A stretch of 9,577 nt of DNA from Bacteroidota bacterium (GTDB taxonomy: Bacteria; Bacteroidota; Bacteroidia; Cytophagales; Cyclobacteriaceae): positions 1-9,577 of the forward strand of contig QGUY01000148.1 in the NCBI GenBank assembly GCA_003242315.1. Reading direction: 5' to 3'. Made by a program: the position numbers and the translations under genes. The notes beneath the pieces were generated by a model. The model was not told where the DNA came from. It was given only the letters and a program-made list of their open reading frames with translations, and ran no database searches. This document shows positions 1-7,080 of the stretch, piece after piece (the first letter of the stretch is position 1; every line of letters starts with the position of its first letter).

Positions 1-14
1 GTATGTACTGTATT

Positions 15-593
15 TTACACCTCTTGTTTCTGTGGCGGCTTCCAAGGTTTATAAGAGACCAGTGTTGAGTAACTTGAGTCGGCCACTCCAAGTTCTCTTG
101 CCCGGTCTTCAAATCGGGGAATTCCATTTTCGTCAGGACCGAGATTAATGAGGAACATGTCGGGTACGCGTTTGTCGGGATCGTGATGAATCGTCGCCAC
201 GTGGATGTCCAACCAACCATCTTCATTGATATCGACAACCGACACTCCGGTACACCAATAGTTGGTTCGGATGCCCGCTTCATCTGTAACGTCTTTAAAG
301 GTAAGGCTGCCCTGGTTGAGGTACAGTCTGCTGTTCGTGAGATTTCCGGCGAAAAAGAGGTCGGTAAGTCCGTCGTTGTTGAAGTCAGCCGCGCCGACTC
401 CGGCGCCGTTGTAAATGTATTCGAACGTTAATGCGTTTAATGTATCGCTTTCCTCGATGATGTTTGCAAAGTCAACTCCCGATTTGCCCGGAGGCACCAG
501 GCGGAACACGGTCGTGTTGTCGCGACAGGAAGTGAGTGCCAGCAGCAGGGCGAAGCAAGTAAGCCACAGGAAAGGATGATTGCGCGTGCACAT
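15..593 (-). pseudogene. Truncated FG-GAP/VCBS repeat lipoprotein (CRTAC/ASPIC-UnbV type), 5' part only
   Basis: The ATG at 593 opens a 192-residue frame ending in TAA at 15-17. The N-terminus is a lipoprotein signal with a hydrophobic stretch and lipobox LTSC (Cys23), so the product should be lipid-anchored. Two calcium-binding FG-GAP/VCBS loops of the form DxNxDGxxD are visible at residues 70-78 and 121-129, in the pattern of the large CRTAC/ASPIC-UnbV beta-propeller lipoproteins often encoded beside susCD in Bacteroidota. Those proteins are usually several times longer, commonly about 1,000 residues. Here the family-like sequence ends at about Thr177 (position 63), where relatives normally continue into another propeller blade. 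The last 15 residues (rich in Lys, Pro and Gln) do not look like the family. I infer that the gene is interrupted at about position 60 and the shortened product is probably non-functional. Its role in intact form is not well defined; surface glycan binding or scaffolding is a guess. Confidence 0.72.
42..60. mobile_element. Possible end of an insertion sequence or rearrangement junction
   Basis: The lipoprotein reading frame stops resembling its family exactly where this sequence begins. Read on the minus strand, the new sequence starts GGTCTCTTATAAACCTTGG, which has the look of an insertion-sequence terminal repeat; the CTnTCTTATA part recalls the ends of IS4-family elements such as IS50. Only about 60 bp of the putative element lies in the window, with no transposase, so it cannot be classified and no target duplication can be seen. 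A recombination site of an invertible segment or an assembly junction are the alternatives. Confidence 0.3.
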
Positions 594-631
594 AACGTTC
601 GTCGAGTAGGTTTGTCAAATTTATAAAATAG

Positions 632-660
632 GTAATCCCGGGTTTGGGGCCCGGGATTAC
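632..660 (-). terminator. Perfect 11-bp hairpin after susD, probable terminator or attenuator
   Basis: An 11-bp perfect stem (GTAATCCCGGG, arms 632-642 and 650-660) encloses a 7-nt loop in the 82-bp gap between susD and the truncated lipoprotein gene. It starts 15 bp after the susD stop codon. On the minus strand it is followed by an A/T-rich run rather than a clean U-tract; on the plus strand it is followed by AGTTTTTAGG. It may end or reduce transcription of susCD before the lipoprotein gene, or protect the 3' end of the susD message. A candidate Bacteroidota -7 element (TAAATTTG, minus strand, 623-616) follows directly, so the lipoprotein gene could have its own promoter, but no matching -33 TTTG is seen. 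Confidence 0.5.
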
Positions 661-675
661 AGTTTTTAGGTTGAC

Positions 676-2220
676 CTAGTAGCCGGGGTTTTGTTGGCTC
701 TGGTCTATATAAGGATTGGCATCGAGTTCCACAATTGGAATAGGCAGAAGAGTATACTTCGGCTCGTAATAGGAGATCGGCTCAGTGGTGAGCTTACCCG
801 CTTTACGCCAGCGAAGGATGTCGGTGTTGCGTTGTTCTTCTCCCGCCAATTCAACCATCCGCTCGTGTATGATAGCCCTCATGATCTCATCCTTGCTGTT
901 GCAAGGGTAATCCGCTGTGGGATACTCAGGCATGGCTACGCTCGGCCGGTTCCTTGTCTTGTTGAGGTATTCGAGCGCCTTAACAGATGTACCGATCTCG
1001 TTTTCAACTTCTGCCGCCAGCAAGTAAATGTCGGCGTAACGGATCATCCGATAGTTGATACCGATTTGGTCGTAGTAACCACCTGGATCAAGCTTGTACA
1101 TTACAGAGTATTTCTTCCAGCTGATCTTCTGTTCGACGCCTTTGTACACCGACGTATTTCCGCGTTGTGCTTCATCCGTCAGCACTACAGGATTGTCAGG
1201 GGGACCGTACGTATCGCCGGTGAAGTAGAAGTTAAACTTCAGGCGAGGGTCGCCATCCTCAAATTCAGCAAGCAGCTTGTCGGAAGGGATGAGGTTTCGC
1301 CAACCAACAGCTGAATACTCCTGCGAACGGATCCACGATTCATTCGGACCGTAGTCGTTACCGTCAGCGTCCCAGTTGTAGTTACCTGCCGAGGTATAGG
1401 AGATTTCCCAAATTGACTCTTTGTTGTATTCTGCTTCCTCGGTAAAGTTGTCGAAGTAGTCGTCCATGAGCGGGTTTCCTCCGAATGTTGCTTCGCCGTA
1501 GTTGATGACGGCCTCAAGGAGGGGTTTCGCTTCCGAATACTGCGCATCAAACATGTAGAGCTTTGCCAGCATGGCTTGTGCGGCGATCTTGGTTGCCCTT
1601 CCGAGGTCGCTTCCGGAGTAGCTTTCCGGCAGGTTCTGGATAGCGAACGTGAAATCCTGAATCATCAGATTCTTGACCTCTGATGCCGGAGAACGAGGCT
1701 TTGCTCCGTCGAGGGTTGTCGCGAACTCCTCCATGATGGGTACATCACCCCATAGTGTATAGAGTTGATAGTATGCCCATCCGCGCAGGAAGTGTGCTTC
1801 CCCGAGGTAGCGGTTTCTTAAGGATTCATTACCGAATTCAGCATTCACCGCCAACTGAATGACGGCGTTCGCGCGGTGAATCAGCCTGTAACATCCTGTC
1901 CATACTTGCAATATGACATCGTTGCCGGCATCATGAGTACCGATAAGGATTTGGTTTCGGTGCGTTTCCAGGTGACCGCCACCAGAAGCCATTTCATCGG
2001 ACCGCAGATCGTGGAGGAAAAACCATTCGCGGCCGCCAAGGCTGTTGCTTTGCAGCACGCCGTACACGCCGGTCAGTGCCGCGTGAATCTCTTGCTGAAC
2101 TATGTAGTACGTCTCCGTTGTCTGCTTGTTACTGTTCTGCTTATCGAGGATGTCCTCGCCGCAAGAGAACGCCACAAGGAGGCAGACGGTGAGTGAGATA
2201 AAGAAGATTTTCTTTCTCAT
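676..2220 (-). CDS. SusD/RagB-family outer-membrane glycan-binding lipoprotein
   Basis: This 514-residue protein starts at the ATG at 2220 and ends at TAG (676-678). The N-terminus is a short lipoprotein signal with lipobox AFSC (Cys20), so it should be lipid-anchored to the outer membrane. The segment after the signal, starting GEDILDKQ, then TYY and LTGVYGVLQS, matches the SusD-like N-terminal domain with its TPR-like helices. The C-terminal half has RagB/SusD hallmarks: RYADIYLLAAEVENE, the REx-like ERMVELAGEEQR segment, and the ending LLPIPxxELDANP...QNPGY. The length is typical of the family. SusD proteins cap the SusC channel and bind the polysaccharide or oligosaccharide. Only 17 bp separate it from the upstream susC stop, so the two are almost certainly cotranscribed. 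The ligand cannot be read from the sequence; the nearby GH43 suggests arabinose- or xylose-containing glycans. Confidence 0.96.
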   Translation of the reverse strand: MRKKIFFISLTVCLLVAFSCGEDILDKQNSNKQTTETYYIVQQEIHAALTGVYGVLQSNSLGGREWFFLHDLRSDEMASGGGHLETHRNQILIGTHDAGNDVILQVWTGCYRLIHRANAVIQLAVNAEFGNESLRNRYLGEAHFLRGWAYYQLYTLWGDVPIMEEFATTLDGAKPRSPASEVKNLMIQDFTFAIQNLPESYSGSDLGRATKIAAQAMLAKLYMFDAQYSEAKPLLEAVINYGEATFGGNPLMDDYFDNFTEEAEYNKESIWEISYTSAGNYNWDADGNDYGPNESWIRSQEYSAVGWRNLIPSDKLLAEFEDGDPRLKFNFYFTGDTYGPPDNPVVLTDEAQRGNTSVYKGVEQKISWKKYSVMYKLDPGGYYDQIGINYRMIRYADIYLLAAEVENEIGTSVKALEYLNKTRNRPSVAMPEYPTADYPCNSKDEIMRAIIHERMVELAGEEQRNTDILRWRKAGKLTTEPISYYEPKYTLLPIPIVELDANPYIDQSQQNPGY

Positions 2221-2237
2221 TGTTATTAGTCTTTAGG

Positions 2238-5200
2238 TCAGAAACCGATTTGAAGTCCACCCATAATTGCCCTTGGTTGAGGGTACTGGCCGTAGTCAAT
2301 GCCCTGAATGAGGTTGTTTGCAGAACGGTAGCCAATTTCCGGGTCATAGCCCTTGTAATTTGTCACGGTAAGCAGGTTCTGGAACGAGGCATAAATCCTT
2401 AGTTTCCGGATTGTACCGTTCGCGAAAGAGCTAAGCACGTCGGCTGGTACCGAGTAACCGATGTTCAGGTTCTTGATCCTCATATACGATCCATCCTCGA
2501 CAAATCGCGTTGATGTGCGGGAGTTCTGATTGGGATCGCCGTCAACCGCGCGAGGCACATCGGTGTTGGGATTTTCAGGTGTCCACGCGTTGAGTACTGC
2601 GGTTTCAGCACCAAACAAACGGAGCATACCCTGGGTCAACACCTTTACACCATTGTAAACCTCATTGCCATGTACGCCTTGAATAAACAGTGTGACGTCA
2701 AAGTTCTTGTAGGAGGCAGACAGGTTGAGACCATAGGTGAAGTCGGGCAGGAACGAACCGATGTAGGTGCGGTCGCTCTCATCGATTACGCCGTTGCCGT
2801 CGAGATCCTTGAACTTGAGGTCGCCGGGTGCGGCCTGGCTTTGATACTTGGTACCAGGATTGCCATCGATAGCATCGGCTGCGTCGATTTCAGCCTGGCT
2901 TTGGAAGATTCCTTCAACAACCCAACCATAAAATCCTTGCAGCGGATATCCGGCTTCGGTCTTGGTAATGTTGAATCCACCAAAGTCGGCATTCTGACCG
3001 GCAAAGATGGTGTTGCCAGGCACATAGAGATCGGTAACCTTATTGCGAACAGTTGTAAAGTTCGCTGTCGCGTTAAACAACAGGTTGCCCGACTGCTTGT
3101 TGTATCCAGCCTGCAGTTCGAATCCCCAGTTTTCCATTTTGCCCACGTTACCCAGGTAAGGTACTGAGTAGCCCATGGACGGAGGCAATGTCAGGCGAAG
3201 CAGAAGGTCGTCGACCTTTCTCTTATAGTATTCAGCCGTCAGCGTGAACTTGTTGTCGAAGAATCCGGCGTCGATACCAAAGTTCGTCATGTTGGTCGTT
3301 TCCCATGCCAGTTCCCTGTTGGGAAGTGCACTGAAGTAGGCGCCACCCTGGTTGACGTTATTGAAAGGATATGTAACGTTCAGGTTGATAACCGACTGCC
3401 AGTCAAAAGGACCAACGTTGTTCGCACCAAGCGACCCATAGCTAGCGCGCAATTTCAACTCTGTTATAGCGGGAACAGCGCTCATGAACTGTTCTTCACT
3501 GATACGCCAGCCCACGGATACACCAGGGAAGTTACCCCACTTGAATCCAGGAGCGAAGCCCGAGTATCCATCCCGGCGGATGGAAGCGCTCAACAGGTAT
3601 TTGTTTCCGAATTCATAGTTGATACGTCCCAGGTACGAAACCAACGTTGTGGGATTGGTCTCGTTGAAACCGATATTCATGTTTTGTCCAGCCTGCAACG
3701 AATAGATGAGGTTGGAAGCTTGCTGTGCCGATGCATTCAGACCACTGCTCTTTGTATCCTGACGTTCCGCTACAGCAGTAATGTTGACGGAGTGCTTGCC
3801 GAACTGCTTATCAAACGTTAGCTGGTTCGTATACAATGATGCGTGATTCGTGTTTCTGTTGTCCGCCAGGTTGTGCGTGAGCCGCGCGCCAAACCCGTCG
3901 TTGTAGATGGGCTGAGAGACAGTATTGCGGTTGTATGCGAAGTCGCCACCAAAGGTAAAGCGGTACGTAAGGAATGGCAGGATGTTGATGTTCACGTACG
4001 CGGTACCGAAAGCCCGTGCAGACTCGCCCAGGTTCTTATCCATGAGTTGAATCCGGACCGGGTTTTCGGGGTCGGATCCGTCGTTGTTGTCAGGAGCCCT
4101 GTATCCACCCTGTTTTGTAGGGTCGAAAACGGGTATGTAAGGAACGGAGTGTACAACGTGCTGGAGGATGGTACGACCACCGCTTTCCTGCAGGTTGCTT
4201 GTCCTTGAGGCAGCGATAGTAAGCGTCTGTCCGAACGTAACCTTGTTGCTGATCTTGAATTCTGAGTTAAAGCGGACATTGTAGCGCTTGAAGTCAGTTC
4301 CGATCATGATACCATCTTGTCCGTAGAATCCGATGGATGCATACACGGAGCTTTTCTCACCGGAAGCGGACAGCGATGCTTGTGTCTGGTAGATGGGTGC
4401 CGTGCGGAATACAGCGTCTTGCCAGTCAGTATTGGTCTGGCGGTATGTTTGAGTGGCTCCGGGGTAAATCGGATCATCGAGCGCTGAGAAACGCGGAGGA
4501 ATTGCGGATCCTGCGTTAGTCAGGAGTTCCTGACCGTATTGGAGGTATTGTTCGGTATTAAGCAGGTCGAGGAGTCTCCAGGCCCTTTGTATGCCGTAAT
4601 AGGAGTCAATCTCAACGTTCATTCCACCCTTACCTGCAGCTCCCTTCTTGGTGGTAATCAGGATAACGCCGTTGGCGGCACGTGAACCGTAAATAGCTGC
4701 GGCAGCTGCGTCCTTGAGCACTTCAACCGACTCGATATCGCGAGGATCGAAGTGATTGAGGCCGCCGGTAGGAAGACCGTCAACAACATATAACGGGTCA
4801 GACGATCCGGTGATAGATCCTATCCCACGTATCCGTACAATAGGGTTTGATCCAGGGCTACCGTTGTTCGTGACTTGAACACCTGCTACCCGACCCTGAA
4901 GCGCTGCCTGAACGCTTGGTACTGCCAGCGCGGTGATTTCTTCGGAATCTACCGATGCCACGGCACCCGTTACGGAGCTTCGTTTCTGAGTACCGTACCC
5001 TACAACCACGATTTCAGTGAGCGTGCTTACGTCAGGCTCCATCCTGATGTTGAGGGATGTTTGACTGCCTACACGCACTTCCTGTGGCAAATAACCGATG
5101 AAGCTGAATACCAGTACGGCGTCTTCATCAGGCACCGTGATGCTGAAACGTCCACTGGCATCTGTAGTGGTACCGACGGTAGTTCCCTTGATGATGATGT

Positions 5201-5735
5201 TGACGCTGGGCAGCGGCGAGTTGTTTTCGTCAAGTACTTGCCCGGTTACCGTGATATCATCAGCAAAGGGTACTTCTTCCGGCAGCGAGGTGATGCGCTC
5301 CAGGTCTGCTTCTGACAAAGCAGCATAAGCATCCCGGTCAAATAGGGCCAGCACAGGAATCGCTGGCTTTCGTTTCACTACGATCTGGTCTCCGCGGATC
5401 TTGAAGACCAAATCTGCCTGCGCAGACAATTCGCGCAATGCTGCTTCCATGCTCACGTTGTCTAGATACAGCGTGATTCTTTCAGAGGCGCTCAACGCTT
5501 TATGGTTATAGAAGAATCGGTACTTGGTTTGCGCTTCCAGCGACTCCAGTACCTCCTTCAGCGATGCCGACTCCGCCGATAAGGCAACCCTAGCCTGCCC
5601 TTCCTCCATTATTGTGTCTCTGGCTTGAAGGTTCAGACTTAATACGACCAGGAGAGCTCCAATCATAGGCCAGTATGGTTTGATTTTCGAATGCTCAGTC
5701 CGTGGGAACAGGCAGACTGATAAAGTTTTTTTCAT
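2238..5735 (-). CDS. SusC/RagA-family TonB-linked outer-membrane transporter with STN signalling domain
   Basis: This 1165-residue protein runs from the ATG at 5735 to TGA (2238-2240). It has a signal peptide with an unusually long N-region (hydrophobic core about residues 24-36, likely cleavage after LQA38). An STN (secretin/TonB short N-terminal) domain follows at about 49-122, then a carboxypeptidase-regulatory-like beta-sandwich at about 162-235 (starting TGQVLDENNSPLPSVNI). Next come the SusC signature EIVVVGYG (241-248), a plug domain with YVVDGLP and DIESVEVLKDAAAAAIYGSRAANG, and a long beta-barrel ending GGLQIGF, with a terminal aromatic residue as expected of barrel proteins. SusC proteins import oligosaccharides across the outer membrane with TonB energy, capped by SusD. 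The STN domain is the part that contacts a periplasmic FecR, and fecR lies directly upstream, so this one probably also signals substrate presence. Expression is probably controlled from the 184-bp leader, which holds paired inverted repeats. Confidence 0.97.
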   Translation of the reverse strand: MKKTLSVCLFPRTEHSKIKPYWPMIGALLVVLSLNLQARDTIMEEGQARVALSAESASLKEVLESLEAQTKYRFFYNHKALSASERITLYLDNVSMEAALRELSAQADLVFKIRGDQIVVKRKPAIPVLALFDRDAYAALSEADLERITSLPEEVPFADDITVTGQVLDENNSPLPSVNIIIKGTTVGTTTDASGRFSITVPDEDAVLVFSFIGYLPQEVRVGSQTSLNIRMEPDVSTLTEIVVVGYGTQKRSSVTGAVASVDSEEITALAVPSVQAALQGRVAGVQVTNNGSPGSNPIVRIRGIGSITGSSDPLYVVDGLPTGGLNHFDPRDIESVEVLKDAAAAAIYGSRAANGVILITTKKGAAGKGGMNVEIDSYYGIQRAWRLLDLLNTEQYLQYGQELLTNAGSAIPPRFSALDDPIYPGATQTYRQTNTDWQDAVFRTAPIYQTQASLSASGEKSSVYASIGFYGQDGIMIGTDFKRYNVRFNSEFKISNKVTFGQTLTIAASRTSNLQESGGRTILQHVVHSVPYIPVFDPTKQGGYRAPDNNDGSDPENPVRIQLMDKNLGESARAFGTAYVNINILPFLTYRFTFGGDFAYNRNTVSQPIYNDGFGARLTHNLADNRNTNHASLYTNQLTFDKQFGKHSVNITAVAERQDTKSSGLNASAQQASNLIYSLQAGQNMNIGFNETNPTTLVSYLGRINYEFGNKYLLSASIRRDGYSGFAPGFKWGNFPGVSVGWRISEEQFMSAVPAITELKLRASYGSLGANNVGPFDWQSVINLNVTYPFNNVNQGGAYFSALPNRELAWETTNMTNFGIDAGFFDNKFTLTAEYYKRKVDDLLLRLTLPPSMGYSVPYLGNVGKMENWGFELQAGYNKQSGNLLFNATANFTTVRNKVTDLYVPGNTIFAGQNADFGGFNITKTEAGYPLQGFYGWVVEGIFQSQAEIDAADAIDGNPGTKYQSQAAPGDLKFKDLDGNGVIDESDRTYIGSFLPDFTYGLNLSASYKNFDVTLFIQGVHGNEVYNGVKVLTQGMLRLFGAETAVLNAWTPENPNTDVPRAVDGDPNQNSRTSTRFVEDGSYMRIKNLNIGYSVPADVLSSFANGTIRKLRIYASFQNLLTVTNYKGYDPEIGYRSANNLIQGIDYGQYPQPRAIMGGLQIGF

Positions 5736-5781
5736 AACTTAAGGGATTGGTTAACAATTTGTTCCAGACAGTGTTAATCAA

Positions 5782-5834
5782 CCCTGAAGTAAATTTTTAC
5801 TTCAGGGCAGGCCTGCAGTAACTATTACTACAGG
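5782..5834. promoter_or_regulatory. Two adjacent inverted repeats in the susC leader sharing one half-site
   Basis: The first dyad has perfect 11-bp arms (CCCTGAAGTAA, 5782-5792, and its complement, 5797-5807) around a 4-nt loop. The second has 10-bp arms (CCTGCAGTAA, 5812-5821, and TTACTACAGG, 5825-5834) around a 3-nt loop; in the minus-strand transcript its only non-Watson-Crick pair is a G-U wobble. All four arms fit CCTGNAGTAA, and the dyad centres are about 28 bp apart. The block lies 47 bp upstream of the susC ATG. It could be an operator for a dimeric regulator bound twice, or two stacked hairpins in the susC leader RNA. There is no U-tract after either hairpin on the minus strand, so a simple terminator is unlikely. 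The function is inferred from placement only. Confidence 0.5.
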
Positions 5835-5835
5835 A

Positions 5836-5845
5836 CCCGGCCGGG
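5836..5845. repeat. GC-rich 10-bp palindrome CCCGGCCGGG
   Basis: A perfect GC-only palindrome sits immediately upstream, in transcription order, of the paired dyads in the fecR-susC gap. It may add to the secondary structure of the leader or may be chance in GC-rich DNA. No function is assigned. Confidence 0.3.
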
Positions 5846-5873
5846 GCGTGCGCCAACACGTTCCGGCTTCTTT

Positions 5874-5908
5874 TTTGGGTTCATTTTGGTTTCATGGCTT
5901 TGGGTTCA
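5874..5908. repeat. Three short direct repeats just downstream of fecR
   Basis: On the plus strand the unit TTTGGGTTCA occurs at 5874-5883 and 5899-5908, with a degenerate copy TTTTGGTTTCA at 5884-5894. On the coding (minus) strand these read TGAACCCAAA, TGAAACCAAAA and TGAACCCAAA. The block starts 11 bp after the fecR stop codon and lies upstream of the dyads in the susC leader. Repeat spacing is 14 and 11 bp, close to helical periodicity, so clustered protein-binding sites are possible. A slippage-generated low-complexity tract is the plain alternative. Confidence 0.4.
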
Positions 5909-5919
5909 GGTTTAGTGAT

Positions 5920-7008
5920 TCAGGGTAAGTCATTACAGAAACTTCCTTTGATGTAGACATCCTTACCGGCAATGGTATAGCCGATGGTGTCGGAGGTCCG
6001 GAAAAGCTCTAGCACTTCCTCCAGCGACTTGTTGCGAATCTTCGCGGTAAACCGGCAGTCAAGTGCATAGGCATCTTCCGTATGGATGGTCACGTTAAAT
6101 GTTCTCTCGAGAATGGGAAGAATCTCGTACAGCGGCTGATCATCGAATACCAGAATGCCCCGACGCCACGCTGTGTATGTATCGGTCTCGACGTTATTTT
6201 CCACTACAAGACCTTTCTCCTCTTTCATGAGGATGGCCCGCTGATTCGCCGCAAGCGTTACGTCTTCATAGACATCTCCTTCAATGGAAATTTTTCCGTG
6301 AACGAGCGTCGCTTCGATGCGGCTGTCTTCCGCATAACCCTTGACGTTGAACGCCGTGCCGAGCACGCGTATCTCCACATCATGGATGTGAACAATGAAG
6401 GGACGCGATGGGTCAGGTTTTACGTCAAAGAAGGCTTCACCCTGAAGGTATACTTCACGGGTATCGCCGCTCATGAAGTCGCGCGCGTACTGCATCCTGG
6501 AGTCAGCATTGAGCCAAACCTGCGTGCCATCTGCCAGCGTAATGCGCGACCGCACGCCTTTAGGTACAACGTGTTCCATCAGCGAGCCCGTGGGATATGG
6601 CTCCTGCAGCGAAACAGCCGTGTGTGTTTCGGCCGCTACACCCGGGTTGAACCGCCACCATGCCGCCGTAACGAGGAGGATTAAAGACACAGCAGCCGCA
6701 TAGGCAAAGGCATAAGTACGTCTGGTCCTCGCGCGCACGATCTCATGCACGGTGGCCGCCGATACGGGAATGTCGATCCGATCCGTAATCTGCTGCTGCA
6801 GGTTGGCGACCGTGTCCGGAGTCAGCACCGCGCCCTCATCGTCGAACATTTTCAAAAAGCCGATGGCTTCTTCGATCTCGTCCCGCTTGCCGGGATGCTC
6901 TGCCATGAACTCAGTCCAGAATTCCTCGAGATCGCCAAACTTCACCCAGCGGACGAAGTCGTCATCGATGATAAAATCTTCAACAGAATAGCTTGTGTAA
7001 TCTTTCAT
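5920..7008 (-). CDS. FecR-family anti-sigma factor (inner-membrane signal transducer)
   Basis: This 362-residue protein starts at the ATG at 7008 and ends at TGA (5920-5922). Residues 1-95 form a cytoplasmic region with the FecR N-terminal pattern (DFVRWV, then FWTEFMAEHPGKRDEIEEA), expected to hold the ECF sigma factor. One transmembrane helix spans about 99-118 (the AYAAAVSLILLVTAAWW stretch). The periplasmic part starts with the FecR domain (about 146-245: VPKGVRSRITLADGTQVWLNADS, EVYLQGEAFFDV, FIVHIHDVEIRVLGTAFNV). It ends with a DUF4974-type STN-like domain (about 285-355: LYEILPILERTFNVTI, NKSLEEVLELF, YTIAGKDVYI), typical of Bacteroidota FecR proteins. It sits 72 bp after the sigma gene and directly before the STN-bearing susC, the usual sigma-FecR-transporter order. 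The expected role is to keep the sigma factor inactive until SusC signals ligand. Confidence 0.95.
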   Translation of the reverse strand: MKDYTSYSVEDFIIDDDFVRWVKFGDLEEFWTEFMAEHPGKRDEIEEAIGFLKMFDDEGAVLTPDTVANLQQQITDRIDIPVSAATVHEIVRARTRRTYAFAYAAAVSLILLVTAAWWRFNPGVAAETHTAVSLQEPYPTGSLMEHVVPKGVRSRITLADGTQVWLNADSRMQYARDFMSGDTREVYLQGEAFFDVKPDPSRPFIVHIHDVEIRVLGTAFNVKGYAEDSRIEATLVHGKISIEGDVYEDVTLAANQRAILMKEEKGLVVENNVETDTYTAWRRGILVFDDQPLYEILPILERTFNVTIHTEDAYALDCRFTAKIRNKSLEEVLELFRTSDTIGYTIAGKDVYIKGSFCNDLP

Positions 7009-7045
7009 TGTGCCGGGAACCCACCCTACTGTATAAAAGCAGGTA

Positions 7046-7073
7046 CCTGAAAATCTTTAGCGAAATTTTCAGG
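7046..7073 (-). promoter_or_regulatory. Hairpin in the sigma-fecR gap
   Basis: A perfect 9-bp stem (CCTGAAAAT, 7046-7054, with its complement at 7065-7073) and a 10-nt loop lie 7 bp after the stop codon of the sigma gene, inside the 72-bp gap before fecR. On the plus strand it is followed by AATTTTTT, the shape of an intrinsic terminator, but no plus-strand gene exists to be terminated. On the minus strand it could lower read-through from sigma to fecR and so set their ratio. An adjacent 10-bp palindrome, CAGGTACCTG (7040-7049), overlaps its edge. Confidence 0.4.
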
Positions 7074-7080
7074 AATTTTT

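Noticed and set aside
616..623. Promoter for the truncated lipoprotein gene (TAAATTTG on the minus strand)
   Set aside because: The -7 element fits TAnnTTTG, but no TTTG occurs at the expected distance upstream, where the hairpin lies, so it is not listed as a separate feature.
691..1314. A 207-residue plus-strand open frame inside susD
   Set aside because: It is wholly antisense to a well-supported SusD gene, and its product has no recognisable domain. It is a shadow of the coding strand.
5871..5876. T6 run as a plus-strand terminator
   Set aside because: No plus-strand gene is present to terminate, and no good stem precedes the run.
6082..6684. A 200-residue plus-strand open frame inside fecR
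   Set aside because: It is antisense to the FecR domain and has no family resemblance; the fecR frame on the other strand explains the sequence.
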